From contig NZ_JARGDK010000001.1 in NCBI RefSeq assembly GCF_029210495.1, positions 1 to 64,000 on the forward strand: a stretch of DNA of 64,000 bases. Direction: 5' to 3'. The notes beneath the pieces are model-generated. The model searched no databases and had not been told where the DNA came from. It saw nothing but the letters and a program-made list of their open reading frames with translations. Positions 26,140 to 34,660 of this stretch are shown one piece after another. This stretch comes from Pseudothioclava nitratireducens. Its GTDB lineage: Bacteria > Pseudomonadota > Alphaproteobacteria > Rhodobacterales > Rhodobacteraceae. A program made the translations under genes and the position numbers. Position 1 is the stretch's first letter. Each line of letters starts with the position of its first letter.

Positions 26140-26926
26140 GGCAGCCCTCCTTGGCGCGCAAGTCGCGCGCCTGTGCGATCAGCCGAAACGAGTCGCGCCG
26201 TCCCGCCAGTCCCGCGACCTTGCCAATCAGGAAAATCACCGGGCTTTCCAGCCCGTGCTCGGCCATATCGGCCTCGATCTGGTCGAGCTGAGAGTCGAGC
26301 CGGCGTTCCTGCGCCGAGGTAGCCGAGGCGACCGCCATCACCGGGGTATGACCCGGCAGGCCATGCGCCATGAGTTTTTGCGCGATCAGCCGGATCGTCG
26401 CCTTGCCCATGTAGAACACCAGCGTCGTCTCGGGATCGGCCAGCCCCGCCCAGTCGAGATCGAGCATTTCATCGGCCTTGCAATGGCCCGTGATATAGCG
26501 GACCGAGCGCGCCAGCCCGCGATGGGTCAGCGGCACACCGGTCGAAGCCGAGGCGCCCTGCGCGGCCGTGATTCCCGGCACAACGTCGAACGGCACCCCT
26601 GCCTCGGCCAGCCGGGCGGTCTCTTCGCAGCCCCGCCCGAAGATGAACGGATCGCCCCCCTTCAGGCGGATCACATCCCGCCCTTCGAGTGCGAAACGCA
26701 CAAGGATTTCGTTGATTTCATCCTGCGGCACCGGGTGGTGATGCGTGCGCTTGCCCACATTCACGCGCTCGGCGGAGTCCGGGATCATGGCGAGAATCTC
26801 GGGCGCGACGAGGCGATCATAGACCACGACCTGCGCCGTTTCGATCAGCCGCGCGGCCTTGAGCGTGAGAAGCTCGGGGTCGCCGGGACCAGCCCCGACA
26901 AGCGTAACCGTTCCAACGCGCGCCAT
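26132..26926 (-). CDS. nirE: NirE, uroporphyrinogen III methyltransferase
   Basis: Methylates uroporphyrinogen III to precorrin-2, feeding heme d1 synthesis during denitrification. The 264-residue product has the glycine-rich SAM-binding start TLVGAGPGDPELLTLKA, RLKGGDPFIFGRG, and the GITAAQGASASTGVPLTHR segment. The ATG at 26926 has a good AAAAGGAG ribosome-binding site. First gene of the nirECF-DL-GHJN operon, preceded at 61 bases by a perfect NNR box inside a hairpin. Confidence 0.95.
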   Translation of the reverse strand: MARVGTVTLVGAGPGDPELLTLKAARLIETAQVVVYDRLVAPEILAMIPDSAERVNVGKRTHHHPVPQDEINEILVRFALEGRDVIRLKGGDPFIFGRGCEETARLAEAGVPFDVVPGITAAQGASASTGVPLTHRGLARSVRYITGHCKADEMLDLDWAGLADPETTLVFYMGKATIRLIAQKLMAHGLPGHTPVMAVASATSAQERRLDSQLDQIEADMAEHGLESPVIFLIGKVAGLAGRRDSFRLIAQARDLRAKEGCHA

Positions 26927-26974
26927 CCCGAACTCCTTTTCAACCGGTTCACCTTTCAAGAATGCCAAAAGCGA

Positions 26975-27012
26975 GGGCCGAAGCCCTTGACGGAAGTCAA
27001 AAGCTTCGGCCC
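26975..27012 (-). promoter_or_regulatory. Hairpin enclosing an NNR box before nirE
   Basis: Perfect 10-base inverted repeats GGGCCGAAGC (26975-26984) and GCTTCGGCCC (27003-27012) flank a perfect FNR/NNR box TTGAC-GGAA-GTCAA at 26987-27000, which is itself a palindrome. The whole element can fold into one long hairpin just downstream of the cupredoxin gene, with a TTTT run following on the minus strand, so it may terminate transcription and also carry the nirE operator. Confidence 0.75.
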
Positions 27013-27041
27013 TTGGCACGATCGAGCGTGATCTCCGGGCG

Positions 27042-27455
27042 TTACGGCCGCACAATGACCTTGCCGATCATGTCGCGGCTCTCCCAATGGGGGCCACACA
27101 AGTAGCCATACTCGCCCGGCACATCGAAGGTCTGCTCGGCGGTTTCCTCGGGAAAGAGGCGCTCACTCTCGGGCTGGCCCGCATCGCGGAACCATGTCGA
27201 ATGCGAGGTCCGTTTGTCCACGTTCACCCAGCGCACGGTCGTGCCCACCGGCACATCGAGCGTCACGGGGCAGAACGTGTATTTGTACATGAGCGCAACC
27301 GCCACGCCCTCCTCCTCCGAAGACGGGTGGCCGTAGATCTCGACATAGCGGTCTTCGGCCTCGGCACAGATCGCGGCGATCTTCTCGGGGTCGGTTTCCG
27401 CCAGTGCAGGGGCCGCGATCAGCAGGGCGGCCACCGTCAGACACAGGTCTTTCAT
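27042..27455 (-). CDS. Exported cupredoxin-like blue copper protein
   Basis: A 137-residue periplasmic protein with a signal peptide (LCLTVAALLIAAPALAE) and a cupredoxin fold. The type 1 copper ligands are all present: His85 in RTSHSTW, then Cys120, His123 and Met129 in YLCGPHWESRDM. It is not standard pseudoazurin or azurin; about 60 residues precede the first beta-strands of the copper domain. Located between nirE and the fused NapC-like cytochrome, it is probably an electron carrier to NirS or NosZ (inference). Confidence 0.85.
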   Translation of the reverse strand: MKDLCLTVAALLIAAPALAETDPEKIAAICAEAEDRYVEIYGHPSSEEEGVAVALMYKYTFCPVTLDVPVGTTVRWVNVDKRTSHSTWFRDAGQPESERLFPEETAEQTFDVPGEYGYLCGPHWESRDMIGKVIVRP

Positions 27456-27482
27456 TGCAGCTCTCCTTTGCGAGAATCCGAA

Positions 27483-27506
27483 GGGCGGCCCGTGTCCGGG
27501 CCGCCC
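27483..27506 (-). terminator. GC hairpin between the fused cytochrome and cupredoxin genes
   Basis: Perfect 10-base arms GGGCGGCCCG and CGGGCCGCCC with a TGTC loop. No T run follows, so partial termination or protection of the upstream mRNA is more likely than a strong stop. Confidence 0.55.
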
Positions 27507-27518
27507 CTCAGTCTGTCA

Positions 27519-29336
27519 TCATTGCGCGGTCGCGTTCAACTCCACGCTCGGATCGTCAAGCGCAAGCCGCCAATCCATCGACACATGGTGGAACCGGGCC
27601 GAGGTAAAGTCATCGTGGATCGCGAAACCGACCGTGTAGACCTTGCCCGGCTCGATCTTCACGTCACCCGGTGCCCCGGTATCGAGCGGGCGCTTGATGA
27701 CCGCGGTCCAGGTCGTGCCATCAAGCGTGACCGAGCTCTCGATCGCGGCGCCCGAATTCGAGACACGGTGATCGAGGATATGGCCATTATCGCCGCCGGT
27801 CGGGTTGGCGCGCAGCACATCCATGAAGCTGCCACCCTCGAGAAGCGCGGTGATCTCGCCGTCATCCTTGAGCTTGTCCCAACCGCCCAGTGGCTTGTCG
27901 TTCCGGCCCTTGAGTTCGATCTCGGTCCGGCTCTCGGCGATATATTTGGTGACATAGCCTTCGTTGATGCCAAGCCGAGCCGTCAGATCGCCCGCTGCCC
28001 CCAGAGCGGCCTCATCGGGCGCGTCCGGCATGTAGCGGTTGTCATTGTGACAGGTCGCCCAGCACCCGGCCTGCTCGACATATTCGATGCCGGTTCCGGC
28101 GATCATCATGGCGATCTTGACCTCGTTTTCGGGGTCCATCTTGCCACCATCGACGAAGGGCACGGGGTTATGCGGGCCCGCTTGCCATTGCACGCGCAGA
28201 TACAGGTTCTCGCCATCATGCGTCGCCTGAACCGTGGTGTCGATCGAACCGCGCTTGCCCGGGATCGGGGTCGGCTCGGCCTTCTCGCCGGTCACGATCT
28301 TCTGGCCCATCGCGGCCAGTTCCTTGGCGTGACAGGTCGAGCACTTATCCCCACCTTTGGTGAAGGGGCGCGCACCGCCATGGGTCTTGCCGTTCTGCAC
28401 CCATTCGAAGCTGGCCTGGCCCGGATAGAAGAGGGTCACGCCGACGGGCGACAAGGCCGCCCAGTCGATATCGCCCCCGACCGATCCGCCTGCCCCGGCC
28501 GCAGCCGCTGGCGTCGGCACGGGCGCATCGCCATTGGCAGCCGCCATCTTGGCCTGCTCCTCGGCACGGGCTTTCTCGACCGCAGAGGCGATCTGCGCCG
28601 CGACAGCCTGTTGCTGCGCTTTGGCCGCATCGGCGGCGGCAGCTTCGGCGGCAGCCTCCTCGGCGTTGATCTTTTCAAGCGAGGCCAGATATTCCGGCGG
28701 GATGTCGCGGGCGAATTTCGGGTTCGGCGCCTCGAGTTCCGCGAGATATTCTTCGTCGGCCCGATCCCGCAGATCCTTGTGCGCAATCCCTTTGTGGCAG
28801 TCGATACAGGTCTGTCCCGTCTCGATCGCGTTCAAGTGCTGCTGGCGCGCGCGGGGGCGCTGTTTCTCGGGCAGCATGGATTCGAAATCGTGGCAGTTAC
28901 GGCACTCGCGCGAGTCGGTCTTTTTCATCCGCTCCCATTCGTGCATCGCCAGTTCCAGCCGCTTGGCGTCGAATTTCTCGGGGGTCGAGATCGTTCCGGT
29001 CATCTTGCCCCAGACTTCCTTCGAGGCCTGAATCTTGCGGATGATCTTGTGGGTCCAGTCCTTCGGCACGTGACAGTCCGAGCAGACCGCGCCCACGCCC
29101 GAGCGGTTCACATCGTGGATGGTGCCCTTGTATTCGGCGTAAACGTTATCCTCCATCTCGTGACACGAGATACAGAAGGTCATCGTGTTCGTGGCCTCCA
29201 TGGCGGTGTTGAACCCGCCCCAGAAGACGATCCCCGCAACGAAGGCGGCGGCGGCGCCCGCAACGGGCACGCCGAAATAGACATAGCGGCGCCAAAGGCT
29301 GCCGGTTTTTGGGTTTTCTTCGCGCTCTTGCGACAT
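27519..29336 (-). CDS. NapC/NirT-like multiheme cytochrome fused to a heme-binding domain
   Basis: A 605-residue protein. Residues 1-190 are NapC/NirT-like: a membrane anchor near 22-42 and four heme motifs, CISCH (55-59), CSDCH (85-89), CRNCH (145-149) and CIDCH (177-181). An Ala/Glu/Gln-rich helical linker (about 225-285) leads to a C-terminal domain (about 290-605) with a fifth heme motif CSTCH (332-336), a C-x3-CH motif (CWATCH), and the fold pattern of the ethylbenzene-dehydrogenase/DMSO-reductase heme-binding family. The ATG at 29336 has an AGGAG site; the upstream TTG is not used. Probably oxidises quinol for NirS (inference). Confidence 0.85.
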   Translation of the reverse strand: MSQEREENPKTGSLWRRYVYFGVPVAGAAAAFVAGIVFWGGFNTAMEATNTMTFCISCHEMEDNVYAEYKGTIHDVNRSGVGAVCSDCHVPKDWTHKIIRKIQASKEVWGKMTGTISTPEKFDAKRLELAMHEWERMKKTDSRECRNCHDFESMLPEKQRPRARQQHLNAIETGQTCIDCHKGIAHKDLRDRADEEYLAELEAPNPKFARDIPPEYLASLEKINAEEAAAEAAAADAAKAQQQAVAAQIASAVEKARAEEQAKMAAANGDAPVPTPAAAAGAGGSVGGDIDWAALSPVGVTLFYPGQASFEWVQNGKTHGGARPFTKGGDKCSTCHAKELAAMGQKIVTGEKAEPTPIPGKRGSIDTTVQATHDGENLYLRVQWQAGPHNPVPFVDGGKMDPENEVKIAMMIAGTGIEYVEQAGCWATCHNDNRYMPDAPDEAALGAAGDLTARLGINEGYVTKYIAESRTEIELKGRNDKPLGGWDKLKDDGEITALLEGGSFMDVLRANPTGGDNGHILDHRVSNSGAAIESSVTLDGTTWTAVIKRPLDTGAPGDVKIEPGKVYTVGFAIHDDFTSARFHHVSMDWRLALDDPSVELNATAQ

Positions 29337-29416
29337 CTGTTCGCGGCTCCTGCGGGGCAAGCGTCCGCCCCTGTGCCGGAGCCGGAGGCCGCCTGCCTGA
29401 TCGTTGGAAATAGGTC

Positions 29417-29442
29417 GGGCGGGCCGAGAAACCGGCCCGCCC
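29417..29442 (-). terminator. GC hairpin after nirS
   Basis: Perfect 10-base arms GGGCGGGCCG (29417-29426) and CGGCCCGCCC (29433-29442) with loop AGAAAC, 14 bases after the nirS stop. With no strong T run, it probably reduces rather than blocks read-through and may protect the nirS mRNA 3' end. Confidence 0.6.
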
Positions 29443-29455
29443 TGCCCGCGTCACA

Positions 29456-31135
29456 TCAGGTGACGTGGTTCGTGCGGTTGTAGACGTTGAACTTGCCGGT
29501 CGGGGCGTAGAGGCCGTCGATCCGTGCTTTTTCTTCAAGCGTCTCTGCGTCGTAGATCACCATGGCGCCGTTCGGCTCTTTGGAGTCCTTCATGTTCCAC
29601 TTGGACACCCACACTTCGGTGCCGTCCTTGTTGAACTCGAAGTGCACAGCCGCGCTGCCTTCTTCGTCGGTGACCTGGATCGTCTTGGCGATCTCGCCGG
29701 TGGCCTTGTCGATGACCTGGATCGACTGCTGCACTTCCGGATCCGGGTGTTTGGTCTGGTCAGCCCAGACGTATTTCGAATTCGGGTGGGTGCGGATGAA
29801 CAGGCCGGGGCCGTCCGTTTCCACGGTGTAGCAGACTTTCCATGCCTGATCGGCATGCGCTTCGGGATCGTTACCCCAAACCGTCACGGTGCCTTCGCCG
29901 AGGTGCGTGGTACCCGCGACCGGGCCGCAATTCGGGTCATCCCAGTTCGCGCCCGGACCCGGGTGCGGCAGGGCGCCGACATCGATGATCGATTCCAGCT
30001 TGCGCTCTTTGGTGTCCACGACGACCATCTGGTTCGACGCGTTCGCCGCAATCTGGAAGTAACGACCGGTGGTATCGAAGAACCCGTCATGCAGGAACTT
30101 GGACGAGTTGATCGCCTCGATCCGCAGGTTGTCGAGATCCGAGTAGTCCACCTGCCACATCTGGCCCAGCTCCTTCACGGCGACCAGGAAGGTCGGCTCG
30201 TTCGGGGTGGTGTAGATCGCGGCCACGCGGGCCTCTTCGACATAGTTGCCGTCAACGTTCACGCCGCGGGTCGACACGACTTTCAGCGGCTCCATGGTTT
30301 CGGCATCTGCGATCACGAAGTGCGGCGGCCAGTAGCCCCCACCGATCACGTATTTGCCATCGCCGGACACGGCCACGTCACGGGCGTCATGCGCGATGTC
30401 GACTTCGGCGACCAGCATCTTGTCCGGGGTCTGCCAGAGGTCGATCTTGGTCATCTTGCCGTCGCGGCCCATGGTGTACCAGAAGCGGCCCGGGTTCTCC
30501 ATGTGCTCCACGTTGTGGTGCTCGGAGGCCTTGATCACGTGCACGGCATAGCCGGTCGGGATGTGGGTCACGACTTCTTTGGTGTCGCCGTCGATGATCG
30601 CAACCTTGCCGACGTCACGCTCGATGACGACGAAGAAGTTCTCCCAGTTGCGGCCATGCAGCGGCTCGGTTGGATAATCGGCCGGCTCCACATAGACCTT
30701 GCGCGAGGATTTCATCTGCTCGAGCGACCATTCCGGCGGCTTCGGCGGGTCCATCTGGATATAGGTGGCCATATCCTTGATTTCCTGCTCGGTCATGATG
30801 TCCGAGAAGTTGTTCATCCCGCCTTCGGTGCCGAAGGAGATGATTTTCTCAAGGCGTTCCTGGCCAAGCGTCAGGGTGCCGCCTTCGGTGACGGTGCCGT
30901 CCGCTGCGGTCTTCTTCCATTTCGGCTCGAGGTTTTTCCCGGTTGCCCCTTTACGAAGGACACCGTGGCAGCCTGCGCATTGCTGGAAGTAGATTTCCTT
31001 GGAATGCTCAAACGCTTCGTCGCTCAGCGTGGGCGCTTCTTGCGCAAAGGCAGGCAGCGCAACGCCGGTCAGGAACACAGCAAGCCCGGCACCCAGGGCG
31101 AGTGCGGGCCGTTTGGTTTTCTTCTCAAGTGACAT
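29456..31135 (-). CDS. nirS: Cytochrome cd1 nitrite reductase
   Basis: Reduces nitrite to nitric oxide in the periplasm using heme c and heme d1. The 559-residue product has a signal peptide (ending ALPAFAQ), a heme c domain with CAGCH at 53-57, and the d1 propeller with WSLEQMKSSRKVYVEPADYP, RGVNVDGNYVEEARVAAIY and the C-terminal GKFNVYNRTNHVT. The ATG at 31135 has an AGGAG site. First gene of its transcript, with a perfect NNR box 62 bases upstream. Divergent from nnrS. Confidence 0.98.
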   Translation of the reverse strand: MSLEKKTKRPALALGAGLAVFLTGVALPAFAQEAPTLSDEAFEHSKEIYFQQCAGCHGVLRKGATGKNLEPKWKKTAADGTVTEGGTLTLGQERLEKIISFGTEGGMNNFSDIMTEQEIKDMATYIQMDPPKPPEWSLEQMKSSRKVYVEPADYPTEPLHGRNWENFFVVIERDVGKVAIIDGDTKEVVTHIPTGYAVHVIKASEHHNVEHMENPGRFWYTMGRDGKMTKIDLWQTPDKMLVAEVDIAHDARDVAVSGDGKYVIGGGYWPPHFVIADAETMEPLKVVSTRGVNVDGNYVEEARVAAIYTTPNEPTFLVAVKELGQMWQVDYSDLDNLRIEAINSSKFLHDGFFDTTGRYFQIAANASNQMVVVDTKERKLESIIDVGALPHPGPGANWDDPNCGPVAGTTHLGEGTVTVWGNDPEAHADQAWKVCYTVETDGPGLFIRTHPNSKYVWADQTKHPDPEVQQSIQVIDKATGEIAKTIQVTDEEGSAAVHFEFNKDGTEVWVSKWNMKDSKEPNGAMVIYDAETLEEKARIDGLYAPTGKFNVYNRTNHVT

Positions 31136-31197
31136 GATCACTCTCCTATGGGGCAATGAGGCATGAGTGAACCTGCCAAGAGGGCGGCTTGCGAGCA

Positions 31198-31211
31198 TTG
31201 ACCAAAGTCAA
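31198..31211. promoter_or_regulatory. NNR/FNR box before nirS
   Basis: TTGAC-CAAA-GTCAA is a perfect inverted repeat 62 bases upstream of the nirS ATG. It matches the site for NNR/Dnr-type regulators and is the strongest candidate for NO-dependent control of nirS. Confidence 0.85.
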
Positions 31212-31329
31212 GACTTTGTGATCGTTCCAAATCGAAGCTGAAAATGTCGGCCAAATATTTGTTTCATATATATATTTCCGGATGCGACACTTGCGACCAT
31301 GCGCGCGATGCGATCCCGCGAAGCGAAGC

Positions 31330-31343
31330 TTGACTTTCGTTAA
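31330..31343. promoter_or_regulatory. NNR/FNR box before nnrS
   Basis: TTGAC-TTTC-GTTAA lies 79 bases upstream of the nnrS ATG. The 16-base sequence starting here is identical to the one before norC, including the following GG. Confidence 0.75.
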
Positions 31344-31422
31344 GGTCGGCTGGAGCGGATCGGGCAATCTGGCAAAAATCTGAATGTTTCAACGGGCGCA
31401 GAGGCGTCAGGAAAGGGAAGCG

Positions 31423-32664
31423 ATGACCGTGCTCGAACGCCTGTTCTCGGAAGGGTTTCGCATCTTCTTTCTGGCCAGCGCCACGTTGGCAGTGCTCGCC
31501 ATCGGCGTCTGGGAGGCCGTGCTCTTGCGCGACGCGCTCGGGCTTTCCCTGCCCACCCTGGCGAGCGCAGCGGGCGAGACCGAGTGGCACGCCCATGAGA
31601 TGATCTTCGGATTCGCAGGTGCCGCGCTTGGCGGCTTCTTCCTGACGGCGGTCCCGAACTGGACGGGGGCGCGGGCCGCACGGCATCTCTTTATAGGGAC
31701 CGTGTTCGGACTGTGGCTGATCGGTCGTCTGGCGGTGTGGTTCTCGGCACTGCTGCCCGCGCCCGTGGTGGCCATCGCGGCGCTGGCGTTCCTGCCGGTT
31801 CTGGGGGCCAAGATCGCCGCGCAGCTCGTCAAGCGGCCCAAGCCGCAGAACGTCATGTTCCTTGGTATTCTTGCGCTGCTCTGGATCGCGGAGCTCCTGG
31901 TGCAGGCCGACTGGATGGGTCTGGACTGGGGCGATGCGTGGCTCGGGTTGCGCGGCGGGCTTCTGGCGATCTGCGCGCTGATCGCGGTGCTGGGCGGGCG
32001 GATCACCCCGGCCTTCACCCGGAACGCGATGACCCGGATGGGGATCGAGACCGGCCTGCCCGACAGCCGTAAACCCCTTGAGCTGCTGGGGATCGCCTCT
32101 GCCATGAGCCTTCCATTGGCAGTGATGCTTGGCCTGCCCGCGAGCGCCGTGGGCGCGCTGGCCTGTGTGAGCGGGCTGGCGACCCTGGCACGTCTGGCGC
32201 TCTGGCGTGGGCTGTGGACCCGGCCCTTCCCGATTCTGTGGACGATGCATCTGTCCTATGGGGCGCTTGGCCTTGGCTATCTTGCCTACGGCGCGGCACA
32301 ACTCGGGCTCGGCAACGAGATCTCCGCGCTGCACATCCTCGGGATTGGCGCGGTGGGCGGGATGGTGCTATCGGTGATGAGTCGCGCCAGCCTCGGCCAC
32401 ACCGGGCGCCCCCTGATCGCGCCACGCCCCGTTGCGCTGGCCTATGCGCTGGTGCCGGTGGCTGCGGTGCTGCGCTGGAGCGACACGCTCTGGCCCGAAG
32501 CGCATCTGGCGCTGTCGATTGCCGCTGGCCTGGTCTGGCTGGTGGCCTTCGGGCTGGCACTGAGCGCGCTGTTCCCGATTCTGAGCGCCCCGCGCCTGCC
32601 CCGGCCCGACATCGCTGTGCAGCCGGACCTGCCGCGCCGCAACCAGCGCGCCGCGGCCGAGTGA
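31423..32664 (+). CDS. nnrS: NnrS family membrane protein
   Basis: A 413-residue polytopic membrane protein of the NnrS family, with about 12 membrane helices and His-rich positions (AHEMIFGFAGA, MHLSYGALGLGYL, HILGIGAVGGM) expected to bind heme and copper. NnrS proteins are associated with denitrification and protect against nitric oxide stress. The ATG at 31423 follows a GGAAAGGGAAG ribosome-binding site; a further upstream start is less likely. Divergent from nirS and under its own NNR box. Confidence 0.92.
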   Translation: MTVLERLFSEGFRIFFLASATLAVLAIGVWEAVLLRDALGLSLPTLASAAGETEWHAHEMIFGFAGAALGGFFLTAVPNWTGARAARHLFIGTVFGLWLIGRLAVWFSALLPAPVVAIAALAFLPVLGAKIAAQLVKRPKPQNVMFLGILALLWIAELLVQADWMGLDWGDAWLGLRGGLLAICALIAVLGGRITPAFTRNAMTRMGIETGLPDSRKPLELLGIASAMSLPLAVMLGLPASAVGALACVSGLATLARLALWRGLWTRPFPILWTMHLSYGALGLGYLAYGAAQLGLGNEISALHILGIGAVGGMVLSVMSRASLGHTGRPLIAPRPVALAYALVPVAAVLRWSDTLWPEAHLALSIAAGLVWLVAFGLALSALFPILSAPRLPRPDIAVQPDLPRRNQRAAAE

Positions 32665-32721
32665 CGCCCCGGCGTCGAATTCCGACAAAAATCGCCAGAA
32701 ATCCTCCGACCGCCTCCGCGA

Positions 32722-32735
32722 TTGACTTTCGTTAA
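32722..32735. promoter_or_regulatory. NNR/FNR box before norC
   Basis: TTGAC-TTTC-GTTAA lies 64 bases upstream of norC, the expected distance for class II activation. Identical over 16 bases to the nnrS site. Confidence 0.8.
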
Positions 32736-32799
32736 GGCGAGTCGCCCCCCGTCACGGTTCTGTGAACCTACCATCAACCGCTCCGAAAAGGAGAGCGCA

Positions 32800-33255
32800 A
32801 TGCGCGAAGTCATGACCAAGAGCATGGCCCGAAATATTTTTTATGGCGGGTCACTGTTCTTCATCATCATCTTTGTGGGCCTGTCTGCCCACAGCCACCT
32901 GCATATCGTCAACAACGCGACAAATGCCGAGACGCTGACCGACTCGGTCCGCGCGGGCAAACGCGTCTGGGAAGAGAAAGCCTGCATCAACTGCCACACG
33001 ATCATGGGGGAAGGCGCCTACTTCGCGCCCGAACTGATGAACGTCATGAGCCGCTGGGGCATCGAACAGGGCGACCATGAAGGCGCCAAGGACACGCTTC
33101 AGGCGTGGATGGACGCGATGCCCACGGGCATCGAAGGTCGTCGCCAGATGCCGGCCTTCCACCTCTCGGACGAAGAATATCAGAACCTCGCCGACTTCCT
33201 GCTCTGGGTCGACTCGATCGACGCGCAGGACTGGCCGCCGAATGACGCCGGCTAA
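32800..33255 (+). CDS. norC: Nitric oxide reductase small subunit NorC
   Basis: Membrane-anchored monoheme cytochrome c that passes electrons to NorB for reduction of NO to N2O. The 151-residue product has one N-terminal membrane helix (NIFYGGSLFFIIIFVGLSA) and CINCH at 62-66. The ATG at 32800 has a strong AAAAGGAG site. First gene of norCBQDEF. Confidence 0.97.
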   Translation: MREVMTKSMARNIFYGGSLFFIIIFVGLSAHSHLHIVNNATNAETLTDSVRAGKRVWEEKACINCHTIMGEGAYFAPELMNVMSRWGIEQGDHEGAKDTLQAWMDAMPTGIEGRRQMPAFHLSDEEYQNLADFLLWVDSIDAQDWPPNDAG

Positions 33256-33276
33256 GCGCGGGAAGGAGACACGGAT

Positions 33277-34635
33277 ATGAAATACCAATCCCAGAAAGTC
33301 GCCCTTATCTACATGCTGACAGCGCTCGCGCTGTTTGCCGTGCAGGTGACCATGGGGCTCGTGATCGGCTGGATCTATGTCGATCCCAACTTCCTCTCGG
33401 AGCTTCTGCCGTTCAACATCGCGCGGATGCTGCATACCAACTCGCTCGTGGTCTGGCTGATCACCGGCTTCTTCGGCGCGGCCTACTTCCTCGTCCCGGA
33501 AGAGGCGGAGCGCGAACTTCACTCGGTCAAGCTGGCCTATATCCAGCTCGCGATCCTCGTGCTTGGCACGGCGGGCGTGGTCGTGACCTATCTCTTCAAC
33601 CTGTTTGAAGGGAACTTCCTGCTCGGCAAGGAGGGGCGCGAGTTCCTCGAACAGCCGCTCTGGGTCAAGGCAGGCATCGTCGTTGCGGCGCTGATCTTCC
33701 TGTTCAACATCACGATGACGGTGCTCAAGGGCCGCAAGACGGCAATCACGAACATCCTGCTGCTCGGCCTCTGGGGTCTGGCGCTGCTGTTCCTGTTCGC
33801 CTTCTACAACCCGGGCAACCTCGCACTCGACAAGCAATACTGGTGGTATGTCGTCCACCTCTGGGTTGAAGGCGTGTGGGAGCTCATCATGGCTTCGATC
33901 CTCGCCTACCTGATGCTGAAACTGACCGGCGTCGACCGCGAGATCGTCGAGAAATGGCTCTATGTGATCGTCGCGGCTGCCCTGTTCTCGGGCATCCTCG
34001 GGACCGGCCACCACTACTACTGGATCGGTACGCCCGGTTACTGGCAGTGGATCGGCTCGATCTTCTCGTCGCTCGAAGTGATCCCGTTCTTCGCGATGAT
34101 GGCCTTTGCCTTCGTCATGGTCTGGAAAGGCCGCCGCGATCACCCGAACAAGGCCGCGCTGCTGTGGTCGCTCGGCTGTGCCACGCTGGCCTTCTTCGGC
34201 GCGGGCGTCTGGGGCTTCCTGCACACGCTGCACGGTGTGAACTACTACACCCACGGCACGCAGATCACCGCCGCACACGGGCACCTCGCCTTCTTCGGGG
34301 CCTATGTGGCGCTGAACCTCGCGATCATGTCCTACGCGATGCCGATCCTGAAGGGCCGCGATCCCTACAACCAGGTGCTCAACATGGCCTCGTTCTGGCT
34401 GATGTCGGGCGGCATGGTGTTCATGACCTTCACGCTGACCTTCGCGGGCACGGTGCAAACCCACCTGCAACGCGTGATGGGCGAGTACTTCATGGACGTG
34501 CAGGAACAGCTCTGGGTCTTCTACGTCATGCGCTTCGGCTCTGGCGTGGCGGTGGTGCTGGGTTGCCTGCTCTTCATCTACGCGCTGCTCGCACCGCGTA
34601 AGGAGATCATCGCCCAAGGCGTTGCCGCGGAATAA
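33277..34635 (+). CDS. norB: Nitric oxide reductase large subunit NorB
   Basis: Catalytic subunit of cytochrome c-dependent NO reductase, with heme b and a heme b3/non-heme iron centre. The 452-residue product has 12 membrane helices and the expected His ligands in LHTNSLVVWL, VHLWVEGVWE, GTGHHYYWIG and AAHGHLAFFGAY. It lacks the long N-terminal extension of quinol-dependent qNor, in agreement with the separate norC. 21 bases after norC. Confidence 0.98.
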   Translation: MKYQSQKVALIYMLTALALFAVQVTMGLVIGWIYVDPNFLSELLPFNIARMLHTNSLVVWLITGFFGAAYFLVPEEAERELHSVKLAYIQLAILVLGTAGVVVTYLFNLFEGNFLLGKEGREFLEQPLWVKAGIVVAALIFLFNITMTVLKGRKTAITNILLLGLWGLALLFLFAFYNPGNLALDKQYWWYVVHLWVEGVWELIMASILAYLMLKLTGVDREIVEKWLYVIVAAALFSGILGTGHHYYWIGTPGYWQWIGSIFSSLEVIPFFAMMAFAFVMVWKGRRDHPNKAALLWSLGCATLAFFGAGVWGFLHTLHGVNYYTHGTQITAAHGHLAFFGAYVALNLAIMSYAMPILKGRDPYNQVLNMASFWLMSGGMVFMTFTLTFAGTVQTHLQRVMGEYFMDVQEQLWVFYVMRFGSGVAVVLGCLLFIYALLAPRKEIIAQGVAAE

Positions 34636-34660
34636 CGCAACCTGACCAACACAGGACATC

